Positions 1-13,514 of a DNA stretch of 64,000 bases are shown one piece after another; the stretch's first letter is position 1; each line of letters begins with the position of its first letter. The notes under the pieces are model-generated. The model was not told the DNA's origin and searched no databases. It worked only from the letters and a program-made list of their open reading frames with translations. This stretch comes from Paramecium sonneborni (lineage: Eukaryota; Ciliophora; Oligohymenophorea; Peniculida; Parameciidae). The stretch spans positions 18,658-82,657 of the forward strand of contig CAJJDN010000131.1 of assembly GCA_905182985.1 (NCBI GenBank), read 5' to 3'. A program made the translations under genes and the position numbers.

Positions 1-92
1 ATATTATTATAAAATGAATGTATATGTTTAATTTGTTGAATTTATATTTTTAATATCAAATTGAATATATAAAATTTTAAAATTTATTTATT

Positions 93-3000
93 TCATATAT
101 ATATGGCTCCCTTTTCTAAAAATAATGACAGTAGATTTTCATTTTCAGTACTTGTAAATTAAGATCGATTTATTTGGCAATTATTTGCAAAAAATGAAGA
201 ATTTTTTGCAAAGACTTAATAACAAATAGGTGGCTTACAATTATTGATATTGTTTGAATCAAACTTAAATAATTATATAGATCCATCTTTAAGTGCTATG
301 TTAAATTTTTCACCACAAGGAGAAAAACAACCTAAAATTACTGAACATTAAAAGGTTTATGGTTAGGTTATCTGTTAGCCAGTCTAACTATTATAGATTC
401 CCAATATTTTGCGATTACCATCTAAACCTATAAATATCTGCTTATTTGGGGAACAAATTAAATACAAAGTTTCTTCCTTAAAATTTAATTGTTACTCTTA
501 ATTTGTTAAGAATTTCCAAAAAATAAGTTTAGTCTTATCATTCCAAACTAAAGTTTAAGAATCGAAAAACTAAATATTTTTACTCATAACCACAAAAATG
601 CTGTTTAAGTCAGGAAACTCTTCCTCAACTATAGTTTTTTAATTTATTAATTAGTTCTCTTAGTCATAAATGAAAATAGTGTCATCTTAACAATATATTT
701 AATAATTTCCATCAGATCCTACTTTTAGAAAGCTTTTTTAGTGAATTTTAGGTATTTCTTTAAAAGAATAAAGCAAAATACTAGAATCATAATCTTCAAT
801 GTGAATTGAATTATTATTCCCAAGCAATTCTATTCGGCCTTCTTGATCTTATTAAATCTTGAAAGCATTTACAGAAATATTATTTTTCAAAAATCGTAAC
901 TGAATTGATTTTATATTTGCAATGTTCCATAATTTAATGATTTTTTTTGTCATCCCCTAATGATATTAAGTATTAACAATTTTTGGAAAACTAAATTGCT
1001 GAATTGCAAATAAGTTGACTGTCAATTACAGTAACATTTTTCAAAGTAGCTAATTTCTCGATTTCAGTTGAACTTTTTAATTTATATATTTGAATTCTTT
1101 AATCACTATTTGATGCAATTGCTATTAATTTATCTCTTGTACAAAAAGCACTAACAATACTTCCACCCATATCAGTCTATAGTTGTTTAGAGAATTCGAA
1201 ATTCTAAAAAACTTGAATATAATAGAAATACATAAAGATAAATTAATTCTCTTAAAATGGAAATATTGTAGGAAAACATTTAAAAAAAACCTCTACTCTT
1301 TTTATCTAATTAATTTAATTGTTAACTATTTGAAAAACTAAATATTCTTAGCAACATATTAATATAAAAAACTCGTCATTTAAAGAGAAACTGGATTGTT
1401 CTATTGGATAATTACATTCAATTTTTTTGATGATTTCCATTTGCAAAAGAGAAAATATAAATATTTATTCCTAATCAAATTATATTGCAATCATGTTTAA
1501 GCAATTTGATAAGCAAAATGTCTGAACTTTACATTCTAAAAATTCCTTACAATGTATTTCCTTCAATTTCATTTCAGAATCTACTTCAAATATTTAGAAT
1601 GCGCTATGAGCTATGGCATACTTCCAATTATGTGAAAAAGTATATTTAATGATGGGTTTTTAAATGGAAAAACGAGAAGGCAATCTACTCAATTTCAATT
1701 TTTCAACTTCTTTCAAATTACATAAAATGCTTTCTTCTGAAAAATTTTTAACTATTTGTTAAGAATCAGAAGTAAAATAAAAGATTGCTTCTTCTCCTTC
1801 ATCTATTATAAATTTTTCAATAATAAATTTACTCATAAATTTACATACCACAATACCTTTCTAACTTGTAAATGCATAATAGGCACCAGTATTATCAAAT
1901 TTACCATGGGAAACTTGTATATCTTCTTCTTCATATAATAATTTTAATTCTTCTAAATCCCAAAATTTTATTTCACAAGATGACTCGGAAGATAATAATT
2001 AACCATCTGGTGAGACCATTAAATTCTATAATGAGTAATTATGTCCCTCCATTTCAAGATTCTATTGTTGCATTAATGCTTTAAAGTTCCAAATTTTTAA
2101 TTTGCTGCTATAACAACTTACTACCATGCCTTTAGTTGATATCAAAACCTTATCTAAAGAATCAGTGTTTACCTTTTACTTAAAGAGAACCTTATAAGTT
2201 TTCATATCCCAAACTTTAATATGAGAATCTGCATAAGCACACACAAGATATTAATCATCTTCTGACAATTAAAAATGACATAAATATTCATCTTCATCTT
2301 CAATTATGTTTATTATCGCATTCTTTTTTAAATCAAAAATTATAAATTATAACTTCTTCTACTTATATTCTGCTATAAATATCAATAAATCTAATGTATT
2401 TGTTTGTAAGATAGCTTTTACATGAAATTTTATATTTAATTATTAATCAGTGTCTTAGCATAAATTAGTAATTGCATTTATTTTTTTATAATCAAGATTT
2501 TAACTTTATTATAAAAATATTTATATGATATAGGTATCTCTTAAAAAATAACAGAAATGTTATTTTGCATAATCTAAAATATGAATTCCAGAAATATTAC
2601 AGATAGAATGTGAAGTTAAAAACTAAATATATCCTTTTTAATTAACATATATTAGATGCTATCCATCTAAATGTTATATAAATTGTTTATCTTTTTTTGT
2701 AAAACCTACTAATTGAGGTTATTTAAAATTATCAAGATCAAAGCGTTCAATTATGAAATAGACCCCTATTATAAGATATTAATTATTATTCATAAATAAC
2801 ATTGTATGAGGAATATCAGAACATTGAGTGGATTAAAGATAATGAGGATTTTTTCGATCCTTAATTGTAAATAAATCAATTTAGATCTATTCTTTATTTT
2901 AATGTGCTATTGCTAAAATATCATCTACTTCGGATAATTATAAACGGCAAATTTTACTAGTATCAATATTAATTTGACTTATAATTATTCTTGTAGAAAT

Positions 3001-6000
3001 ATCAATTATGATGATTTATTTGTTTTCAATTGCAAAACATAAAATAGAAGAATCTGAAGAAAAATAAGCCTCTATTATTGGATATTTTTATATATAATAG
3101 TAGCTTTATTATTCTACTTTCTAAATTTCTATAAATTCATTTTAAACTGTCAAAATTAATTAAAAACTTTAATTTTCAAACTATGGATATTGGCAAAACT
3201 CATGATCTTTAGTTAATATTTCTTTAAGTAAACATTTATAATTATAGTTATTCTTTTAAAGTTGGATATTATTATTATTTGAACTAAAGAATAGAAGTAT
3301 ATTAAGAGCTTCAAGAGTATGCTCTATTACAAAAATATTGTCTTATAATTTCCAAATTTCAACCATTCCTCTATGATATGTAGCAAATTTATTGCCATCA
3401 TCGTTAAAAATTGCAAAACTTAACTCTTTCGAAATTACTTAAATTGATTCATCATTCTAAGTTTTCCTAATTATAAATTTTTAAGTCTTTAAATATAAAA
3501 TCATATGACTTAGCATTTTTGATACAATCAAAAATACAATTTCGTATATATTTTATATTTCCCTAACAATAATTGGCTCTTGAATGTTTGACATATCCCA
3601 CAAAACTATCTCATATTTAGAATGTGAGACTAATACTTATCTATCAGAAGAAAATAGTAAGCCAGATATTTAAATCTTACTAGTAAATTTCTTTATTAAT
3701 TTCATTTATTTCACATCCCATATTAATAGAATAAATTCTTAACTAGATGAAATTAAATATTAACAATCATGAGAAAATTCTAATTCTTACATTTCATATT
3801 CATCTGATTCTAAAACCCCTAAATACTTTATTTAATTAAGTTCTTTAATATTCCAAATATGAATAGTAAATCTACTTGTACAAGCAAATAATTCGAAATT
3901 GTTTGAAATTACAGCAATCAAATTTTTTGTATCAACTAACTTATGTGGTATTCTATGTTTTTACTAAAATTAATTTATATTTATAGTTTAATATAAAGAT
4001 AAATACTAACTACCATAAAAAGTGATATAATTGTTGTCAGGAGAAATCAATGCTGTGTAATTTTCGCTTAAGCTAAAAAAAGAACAAATTTAATTAATTT
4101 TTTTTTAATTGTTTGTTTCCATAATAGTGTTGTAATATTTTGTGGTTATGACAAGATAATTTCCATTTTTAGAAAAAGCAATACTAATAATATAATCTTG
4201 GTTAAATTCAATTTCTTGAACTTTTATGATATTTTGATATTCTTGAATATCCCATAATATAATTTTTGTATCTGTTACAATGGCTAGAAGTTTTGCATTT
4301 AAAGAAATTGCCATTTTAAGGTTTTGCTGATATCGTAAATCAGATATTTTCTCAGTAGTTGTTATTGTATTATTTGTTTTTAAATTAAAATATTCATTTA
4401 ACAAAATAATTATATTATCCATGTTAATTAACAATTAACTTCCATCCGAACTAAGAGTAACTTTTGTACGTAATAAATTTCTTAGAATAATACAATCATT
4501 ATTGTTTATTTTATTATTTTAATCTTTCAAATTCCAAAGTTATATTGAACTCTTGGTTGTGCAACATATAATTGATAAATTTTTTGCTATCTAAATTGAC
4601 TTAATCTTATCCTTAAATTATACATTAAATCTTCTTTCTTTTGGTTTTTAATCTAATTTAAAACTAAATTATCTTAGTATTATTTAATCATAATTAAATG
4701 AACTCAAAGTATAAAATTCATCACCATTTTCACTCAAAACTATTTCAAAAAATATTTCACCTTTATAATCAAAAGTGACAAGTTCTTTAGTGATTATATT
4801 ATTCCATATTGCATCAGTAATGATTGCATTATTAAAATTACATGAATCAATAGAAACTTTATTAAAGCAGGTATTAGATAACACACTCTCACAAAAGCTA
4901 AGTCCATTTATGCATGTTTCTGACAGACTAACTGAATCAAAATTTTAATTTCCTAAATTCTTTCCTAAAAAACTTAAAAGAAATATGGAATTTGAGGCTA
5001 AGCGAATAAACGTTGAATCTTTTTTATTTGATAGCTAAACGAATGAAACCAATTATTTTGTAATTTCTTTATTATTTTATAGTTTTCGTTTGAGTAAAAA
5101 TAAAGCACCTTAATAATGTTCATGTGATATATTAAATGAATTATTGTTCATCAAACTATTTTCAAGTTATTTTTTATCAATTTATTATTCATCCCTCTTA
5201 TTGTATATATTTTCTAATAGATTTAGTATGTATTTTGCAACAAAAAATTCTTAAATTGATTTATGAGTAAATGAATGCTAACTACCTTTAGAGCTTAAAA
5301 GACTACATTTTCGTATTAACAATTTGTAATTAAAATCAGAATCTAATTCACTAAAATATTAATCTTCCCATTATAACTATTTTTTTTAATTTGCTTAATT
5401 TATTGAAGAAAGCGTTAATCTTCCTTTTGGCTGATAATTCACTTAAAACTATTGATGGATTATCATATCTAAAGCTAAAGATTAAGAAAATTCTAATAAA
5501 TCAATTGAAATCATCTCTTAATTAGATATTTTTCCTAGTTCCATCCATTTCTATATTTATTGCTAGTGATAATAATTAACAAACATTTCATAAAAATCAT
5601 AGTTAGTGAATTAATTAATTTTTAATGCTTAATAAATTACTTCAGCATCAAATTTTAAATGATATTTTTCATTTGATTGTATTATGAATGAATCCTAAAA
5701 CTCTACTTTTGAAGATATTTAGTATTTGTCAAAAAAACATTGTTCTTCTAATTCAAACATGATTTCAGATAATTGTTTTTCAATGGCTTCATTAACTGTG
5801 TCTTCTAATTTAATTGCGTTTTTTTATTTATAATTTTATAACGTTTGCTGTTATTAAAGTATTTAATATTTCAATTTTTTATAATTATTTTACACTAACT
5901 CTCTTACTGTTGAAGATTGTTAATAGTTTTATGAGATTTTTGGTAAAATTTATACAATTATCTCTATCATAAATGGAGTTCTCAAAAAATCGTTAATTTT

Positions 6001-9000
6001 TAAGTTTTGAATAGTTTAGATGAATTTTAATTCGCTCCATAAAGAAAGAAGTCCTTTTTATAAATACAAAAATTATTACTCTTAAACAAATTGACATTGT
6101 GGTATTTATTATAATTTCTTTACTATTTTTTTTGCATCTTGATCCTCTACTAGGATTTCCTAGTTTTATGAAGCTGTTATTATTTCTTCTATTAAACTAT
6201 CTAGTTATAAGCAAATGTTTCTAAATTCAGAAAATACAAATCCACTGCCTTTTAATTATTTAATCATATCATAAAATTATGATAACTCTCTTCTTATACT
6301 CAGTTTAATAAATAATTTTATATAAAGACTACTTTATTCCAAATTAAATGGAACCAATTAAACTTCTTTAAATGAATCAATACTCTTTCCATAAAACCAA
6401 GATTAATAAGTTTTAGAAGTTAATATTTCTTCTCTACATGTAATAATAACTTTGAGTTTCTATCCAGATTCTTTAAGATTTAGATCTTAACTCCAACGAT
6501 TTGTTGTAATTAAATTTGTTTAAATAAATACATTTTTCATCTCATCATAACTATCCAATATCAAAACAATTTTTAAATTTTCATTTTAGATTTCCTCTTT
6601 AAATTCTCTTATTTATAATTTATCGAAATTGTAAGTTTCTGATTCTAATGCCTAATCAATTAAATTATGTAATGGATCATTTAAAGAAGGTAAAGAAATA
6701 TAGATTGGATACCAATTGGGCTATAAAGTATCAAATTTCCATAAAAATTCTTCAATATTTCTTGCTGCTCTACTTTTACCAGAACCGGCTTTTCCTTTTA
6801 ATAATAAGACATCTTTATATCTTTCATTTTTGTCCCATAAAAATTCATTTATTTCACCATTATAATCATTTTAATCATCTTTTAACAGAAATGAGATTTA
6901 AGGTGTTTTTTAATCATTTTCTACAGTTACTTTTTATCCAGTTTTTGGATCAAATTCTTATGTTCTCTATTCTATATATATTTAATTCAATTCATTTTCT
7001 TCCTTTTATTTTAATACTTTTTCTTTTCTTATTTATAATAATTCATAAATATTCTTACCTCTTAATCTTCTAACATCATTTCCAATTTATGATACATTTT
7101 TTATTAATTGATCAAGTTTACATTTTATTGCTTATAAATTTTTGCTAATATCTTTTAAAAATATCATTGAAATCTTTAAATTTTCAGACATATCATCTAA
7201 ATTTTCTAAAAATATTTCAAATTCATCATAAGCTTACTAAAACTAAGTTTATAATTCCTCAGAATTATTATTTTTAAAAATTTGATTCTCTAATTCCTCA
7301 ATTTACTTTAATTTATTTGTCATATCTTTTTTTAATTAATTTGAAAATAAAGAAAGATCTTTTGAAAATATTTATTTTTGCATTTCAATCATCTCTTCAT
7401 TTTATAAAACTCTCCTTACACTAGGATTTTTTTCAACAATCCAAATTTATTTTAAAAGATTAGAACATATTTCTTATATAGTTCCTTCCTAAACATTATA
7501 TTAAGCTCTAATCAAATTAAATGCAAGTAATTCTCTCACTTTATAAGAATTATTTTCAAAGGAAGTCAATATCTTTAAATTTTATTTTTCAATGGATTCC
7601 AAATTCTAATGTTAAAACATAAAATTCAAATTCTCATCAAGTGTGATTTCTTCAAGTTAATTGTTCATCATATTTGATTAATTTATATTTGAATCAAATA
7701 ATATTAAATATGATTAACATAAATCGCATTATTAAGATTAATTAAGTGGATTTTCTTCTTTATAATCAAAGATATTTTAAATAATATTTTCCAATTATTA
7801 ATAGGTTATTTAAATTTCCTCTTAAAGGTTTTTTAGAATTGGCTGGATATTTGACATATCTTATTTATTTTTGTTTAAGGTTTATTCTTTATTTTAATCA
7901 TTTTACATTATTAATTGAATATTTAAATTAGATTTTAATACAAATCTTATTTTTTTCGTCATTTACAATAAATTGCTTAAAGATTTAATTAACTCAGATT
8001 CTTAAGAAAAATAATTTTCTTAGTCAAGCTTATTAATTGATTGTTTCTTACCTTCTATTGCTAATTAAGAATTCTGGCTAATTTAATCTGGATCTTCATT
8101 TGACAAATTTTCATAATTTTTATCATAAATGGCCAACACTTCTTTTATAATTTAAGTTTTATTGTTGGGTATAAATAAAATTATTTTTAATTTATTAAAT
8201 ACTTCTTGAAAAGAAGTTATTAAATTATTTTTAAATTGTTAATCGAAATCGCATTTAGAGATCCATTCAATATCTTAAAGTATAGATTAAATAATATTAG
8301 CATATTCTTAAGTTTCTCCTTAATTAGTCTCAGTAGAATTATATTTACTTTTAACTAATTCTAATTTTGCTTTTTGACTTTTTATTATTTTAAGAATTTT
8401 ATCTTTCAAATTTTATGTATTTTTACTATTCTAGTTATTTTCTTATATTTAACTCAATTATTTAGTTAATTTTTCTTAAATTATTTTTAATTTAATATTA
8501 TTGATTTATAAAAGTTTGTAAATTGTAAAAATAATTAGAATAAGACTTCTACACTCCTTTAGTTACTTTTGGTAATTTTTTGACTCTAATTCCCATTTTT
8601 CAATTGAGAAATTCAACTAAATGAATTCTTTTGATTATACTATCATTTATTTGAAAAAAGAAAATTAATAAATTTCTTACAATTTTCCTGTAAGAATTTT
8701 TAATGATACCGCTTTTTCAATTTCGAATTGAAATGGTTTCTGGGATAATATTGATGTAAAATTTGATTATAATTCTTTTATTAAGTTTATAAAGACATTG
8801 ACTTCATTAATAATCTCAGTAACAGTAGATTTAAAGTTATCTTAATCATAAATATTTCCTTTATTTAATTCACTTTAATCCTTTGGCTTTAAACCATCAT
8901 AATTTATATATATAAATTCAAATAAGAGAAACAAAATATCAAATATTGAATTGAGTTTCAATTATTCAAAAGATTATTTTACTTTATCAGAGAAATCACC

Positions 9001-10674
9001 ACAAGATTAATATTACTTTTATGATTTTGATAAACAAGCATCTCTATTTTTTTGTAAAATTTCCATAATTATGCTAATTTTTACTTTTTCTTGATTTAAT
9101 TTGATTTCAATTTCATTACAAACATATATGAATTATAAAGTTTTTTATTTTAATTATTTCAAATCAGATTTTAGATCTTATTTTTAGATTTTAAGTTATA
9201 TTTATTACTCATTTTTAGTATTAAATAATGATATTCTTTTTTATGTTACTCCATCAATTAATTTTAAAATTTCATCTCTTAATTTTTATAAAATTGTATT
9301 TAACTTAAAAATTTCATCACAATTTGTTTAACTTCTCAATAACTATAAATTTAAATCATGATTGCTAATATTAGAATTTTGCTTATTTTTAATTTCAAAA
9401 TTAATATATTTAGACCATAATTTTAGTTCATGAACTTCTTCAGAGATGAGATACTCTTAAAAAATCTTTAATTCCTTAAATATTTAATGGTCTGATTTTT
9501 CTACATTAAAAATTCTAACTCTTGCTTAAGTTTTATCATAAGGAATAGAAATAATATGTTAAGAATTTAATAGCTATTTAAAAGTTTCATAAACTGGTTA
9601 ATTTGATTTAATTATATTTGAAATATTTTTCTAGTGAATTATAGGTCTGTATGTAATTAAGTCAGATATTACATTTATCCAACAAAAATGAATCATCCAA
9701 TCTTTTGATGGTTCTATATATTTTTTATAACCTTCTTCAATTTATTTAATCTATTTTTAAACGGAACATCCTAATAATAACTAATTTAATATAGCCCATT
9801 TTAAGCTTTCAAAAAAGTAATATACTTCATATTTTTATATTGGATTCTTTATATAACATTCAAAAAAGTTCATCAATATAAATTTAGCACTTTCAATTAA
9901 AGATTCTATTAATTCATCACTAGGCTTAAGTTATGCAATTGATGATACTATTCCACTTAATACAGCTAATCCTAATTATTTGGATTTCTTAGAATTAGTA
10001 CGACAATGAGATAGCCACGTTTTTATCAATTATAGTTCAAATTCAACACCAGTTATCCATATGTTGATGGATTCTATTTACATCAAACTTTCAATATTAG
10101 CAATTTATTCTAAAAAAACTTATTTTAGATTCTCTTGCATAAATCTATCTTTATTTTTTAATTGATAAGAAAAAATAACTCTTATTAAACAATTACAAAT
10201 TTGAAGTAATTAATAAAATAAATATCCTGAACTTTGTAAATAAATATCAAGACATTTCATTAATTTTTCTAAAGTTTTTTCAATTAAAGAATAGTGTTTT
10301 AAGGTTATTTAATCATTTTAACATAAGGACTAAATATAAATAGCATTATCTTAAAACCATAAAAATGCTATCAAAACTTCATTTTTTTTTATTTTATCAA
10401 ATATTATAGATGCTTTCTCTGCAATTATATTTGAGTACTTTTTAATATTTGAAGAAAAATCTAGGGGAATATAACAGGGTAGATTAGAAGATTAAATATC
10501 TTATTCTACCGACCATCCACATCCGCCACCTCTTAAAGTTTTTTTCTCTAAATTTATTACAAATTTTTGTGAGGGATTGCCTTTATTTATCAGAATTGAA
10601 TCTAATCCTTATAACAATTATAAAATCTTTGTTTTATTTTTGCAGAATTTTCCTTTTCTTTCTTTTATGTTCAT
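93..10674 (-). CDS. Giant NACHT NTPase with C-terminal WD repeats (STAND/NLR-like), frameshifted near 3' end
   Basis: The start ATG is at 10674 and one frame stays open without introns to about 949 (roughly 3,240 codons). About 1,290 helical, Lys/Glu/Asn/Gln-rich residues come first. A P-loop KGKAGSGKS follows (DNA near 6780), then a Walker B IVLILDSYDEM (near 6555) and an arginine-containing VIITCREE strand (near 6460), the order of a NACHT domain. Between NACHT and the repeats a short Cys/Asn-rich stretch looks faintly like pentapeptide repeats. From about 4.5 kb to the end the protein is degenerate WD repeats with WD endings such as KVWDM, KFWDL and KLWNI. At the 8-T run at 941-948 the frame breaks: the annotated frame hits TGA at 796-798, while the WD pattern continues in the next frame to TGA at 93-95 (about 3,526 aa in total). 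STAND NTPases of this build act as ligand-triggered signalling switches; the ligand here is unknown. Identification of NACHT and WD is firm. Confidence 0.85.
941..948 (-). other. Homopolymer frameshift in the NACHT-WD40 gene
   Basis: Eight T on the plus strand lie inside the WD motif DDKK-IIKLWNI. Seven T would join the two frames perfectly. With eight, the product ends about 50 codons later and loses about 235 residues of WD repeats. It could be a sequencing or assembly indel, or a genuine lesion. Confidence 0.75.
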
Positions 10675-11046
10675 TATAATATAATATAGTTAATAATATC
10701 ATTTGTTAAATTAGTATCCTTTTATATTTACAAATTTTTGTAACTTTCTGAAAAAATTTTATTATTTCGAGATTAATGAATTATTTTTATTATTCACATA
10801 AACTCTTTAAAAATTACTCTCTACTCTTTTTTTTTATATTATCCATCATCGAACCTTTAATAAATAAATTAAAAATGTTCTTTAAAATTAAAAAATTCAA
10901 AATTTATATTTTATGCTCATTTTAATCATTTTAATATATCATTTGTAATACATTAAAAAGGTACCATCCAAAAAGCTATAATCTTACCAATATATATTAA
11001 AATATATTAGTTATTATTAATTACAAAAAAGTAGTTATGAGATAAG
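10675..11046. other. AT-rich intergenic stretch upstream of the giant gene
   Basis: No open frame with recognisable protein pattern was seen on either strand. It presumably holds the promoter and 5' leader of the minus-strand NACHT gene. Confidence 0.5.
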
Positions 11047-11556
11047 TTTTTCTTTAGATTATAAAAAATCCATAAATTAGATCCTCATGTTGCTTTAATC
11101 TATAGTTAGAGAGGTAATTAAGTATTTATTTCTGACGCATAATTGCATCAAAGTTTAATAAAGAAAATTAAACAAGATTAATTATAACAAGGCCCTTGGA
11201 TTGGATCTTAAAAATGTTAAAAATTATAATAATAGAGGTAATAGAAATGTTTATTAAATAGGAATATTTTTTTTTATGAGGAAATTCTAATTCGATCAAG
11301 CTTGGAAAAAAATTTAATAAAGCGATTTAGTTGGACTCTAATGATGCTAAGACTTTTAACTTTATCTACATATTTTTATCAATCAAAATATACTACTTAT
11401 AAATTAATGAATTAAAAAAGTAAAAGAGTTGAATTATTTATATTTAAATTATAAATTACTCGATCCAATTTATAAAAGATGCAGAATTATAAAAAAAGAA
11501 TTGATGAGAAATTGTAACCTATATATTGGGAATATTTCTTTTTCTTTAGATTATAA
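11047..11556 (+). pseudogene. Relic of a TPR-repeat gene, flanked by an 18-bp direct repeat
   Basis: Fragments of the tetratricopeptide consensus can be read in shifting frames: DLKNVKNYNNRG (about 11198-11235), FDQAWKK (about 11293), KAIQLDSNDAKTFN (about 11320-11360) and LDPIYK (about 11461). These match, in order, the asparagine-rich TPR units common in Paramecium, but TGA codons and at least two frameshifts break them. The relic is bracketed by an 18-nt direct repeat (starts 11047 and 11539). It encodes no product; it is inferred to be a decayed duplicate of a TPR gene located elsewhere. Confidence 0.6.
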
Positions 11557-11619
11557 GATAATAGTACTATTTTTTTAGATTTTGTGTATTAAATATTCTT
11601 AATTTTGATTTTGAGTAAA

Positions 11620-12235
11620 TATAGAGACAAGTAATTTATCAATTTTTTGTATATTCAATCGATTTAATGGATGCATTATGAGCTTAAGTTTTTAAGAATA
11701 TGAATTTGATGTTAAATTCCAAATTTCAAATTTCAATGTATTAATTTTCATCAAAACAAAATGTTGAGCTGCATTCTCATATCTTTCTTCACTATATAAC
11801 CGATTTGAATTTAATTTTTTTTTTATTTTAAAAAATCCTACTCGCTTAAGGTTCTCTATTATAAATCCAAAGATTGATCTTTACAAAGTGAAATTAAATA
11901 TTCATACTATGTTCTTTAACAAATAGATTCTGGGTCCTAAAAAAATTATCTAATTAGGAAAACTGATGTGTAATTGTTTCTGTTTATGGTAGGGAGAGTA
12001 TCAATAAACTAAGATTAATCCTTTACAGTTTTAGTTTCTGTTAATCTGATATAAAAAAATTTAAATAAACTTATTATTCGTATAACTTCATTTTTGTATA
12101 AGATTCTGAAAGAAGTCAGAATAACAGGCATCCATAAATTATATTATACAACTTCTCAATAAAAATTAATTTCATGTCAATATTAATCAAAGGAGCTTAT
12201 TAATCAACAATAAATTTAATTATTTTCTTATAAAA
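11620..12235 (-). pseudogene. Possible relic of a WD-like gene
   Basis: Minus-strand translation gives protein-like pieces in several frames: YEYLISLCKDQSLDL (near 11900), YSEERYENAAQHF and LKFEIWNL (near 11720-11790). They resemble the 'ISCGKD' and WD strands of ciliate WD proteins. No start and no continuous frame was found. Assignment to WD repeats is weak. The rest of 11557-12646 shows only short, uninterpretable coding-like scraps. Confidence 0.35.
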
Positions 12236-12646
12236 AAGGAAATAAAGATAACAAAACCTATGATCAAACTATTCCTTTTTTATGCTCATAACCTATTTTT
12301 GGATCTTCCAAATAGATATGATGTTCCTATAGAAGAATTATAACCAAAAATCCTTGAAAAAGCTTCAGTTATTACTACCCATTATATTTTGATATTTCTA
12401 TTAATTATCTGATAGGGGTCAAAGCATATTTTATTAGAGTTAAACTACAGTTAAAAATAGTTATTTTCATTTGGTCATGTTGATATTACTAATTATCTTC
12501 AGACTCAAGATAAGTAACTGCTGATAATCTTAAAATTAGTTTGAATATGAAAATACTTACATCTAATTTAATAGTATTTTTTTCAACTCTTAAATTATTA
12601 ATGAAATGTATCTAGTTAAATTTTTAATAATTATACCAAAGGTGTT

Positions 12647-13137
12647 TAGTTATTTCCAAATGGCCAGCACAAAGTGAAGCTTTGTTGAGATTATTAGAGA
12701 GAGATGAGTCTTAAAAATTTTGTTGTTGATAGAGATACTGCTGCTTTAAAATTTATTAAATTTTCAATAAGGTAATTTTTATAAATAATTTAAGGACCAT
12801 TTTCATAATATTCCAATCTTGTGATCCACTTAGGTTCGAATCTTGATAATGATGTTAATATTGATCCTCAAAACCAGCATGATAATTTCCTTATTGATTC
12901 AGGTCTAATTGATTTTAAATCTTTTGTTAATCTTTCAGGGAATCTTGATAATAATGTATTACCTCCTGATAATAAAATATTACTATAATTAAGATAAAAT
13001 AAATAATTCTAAGAGATGTTGTATCAAATCTATATAGCATTTCTTAGTTGAACTCTTTATAAACTCATGAATTCCAAGGACATCAATACCCAAGTATTAG
13101 AAATTAAAAAGTTTAGGGTTAAACATTAATTCAGGGC
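12647..13137. repeat. First copy of an exact 491-bp duplication, ending at the N gap
   Basis: Bases 12647-13137 are identical, with an offset of 868, to 13515-14005. The copy stops exactly where the Ns begin. It contains the 3' third of the actin relic on the minus strand. A repeat that ends precisely at a gap is the mark of two overlapping contig ends placed side by side. Confidence 0.9.
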
Positions 13138-13180
13138 NNNNNNNNNNNNNNNNNNNNNNNNNNNNNNNNNNNNNNNNNNN
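13138..13180. other. Assembly gap (43 N)
   Basis: Run of 43 undetermined bases between the first copy of the 491-bp duplication and a 334-bp unique segment. Confidence 0.99.
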
Positions 13181-13514
13181 AAATAATAAAAAATTTTCTA
13201 TGAATGACAAATAATTTAAATTAAAAAATGAAAAACTTAAGATAAACAAATATAAATAATTAAAAATAAATAAAAAAAATTTAAATGCATAATTTAGACA
13301 CATTTTTAGTTTTGTAAGTTTTGAAATAATGTCAGTCCTTTTTAGAAAGTAAATAAAAAAGTATTGAAAAGTTTTGAAAGTTAGAATATGATTACCCAAT
13401 AATAATATTGGAAAATGCATATTTTTGAAGTAAAATAATAATTTTCTTTATTGCAGATATTGAAATTTTTTACAAAATTTTTTCAAAATAAATAACTTAC
13501 TCTGAAATCCTCCA
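13181..13514. other. 334-bp unique AT-rich segment between gap and second repeat copy
   Basis: It has no recognisable coding content. It is the left flank of the second repeat copy and is unrelated to the left flank of the first copy (before 12647). Both flanks meet the repeat at a TAG. It may be an alternative contig end, a retained internal eliminated sequence, or an allelic difference. Confidence 0.5.

Noticed and set aside
105..800. Long plus-strand frame starting MAPFSKNND at the left end
   Set aside because: It is antisense to the last part of the NACHT-WD40 gene; the minus strand carries WD motifs and the plus reading has none.
1756..2084. Two hydrophobic plus-strand frames (60 and 70 aa)
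   Set aside because: They are shadows of the WD repeats on the opposite strand, rich in Ile/Phe because of AT-rich antisense.
6648..7073. 141-aa plus-strand hydrophobic frame
   Set aside because: It is antisense to the NACHT P-loop region, which is clearly coding on the minus strand.
13100..13120. TTTAGGGTTAAAC, telomere-like sequence near the gap
   Set aside because: It is a single unit inside the actin relic (codes FNPK on minus) and occurs in both repeat copies; no tandem telomeric array is present.
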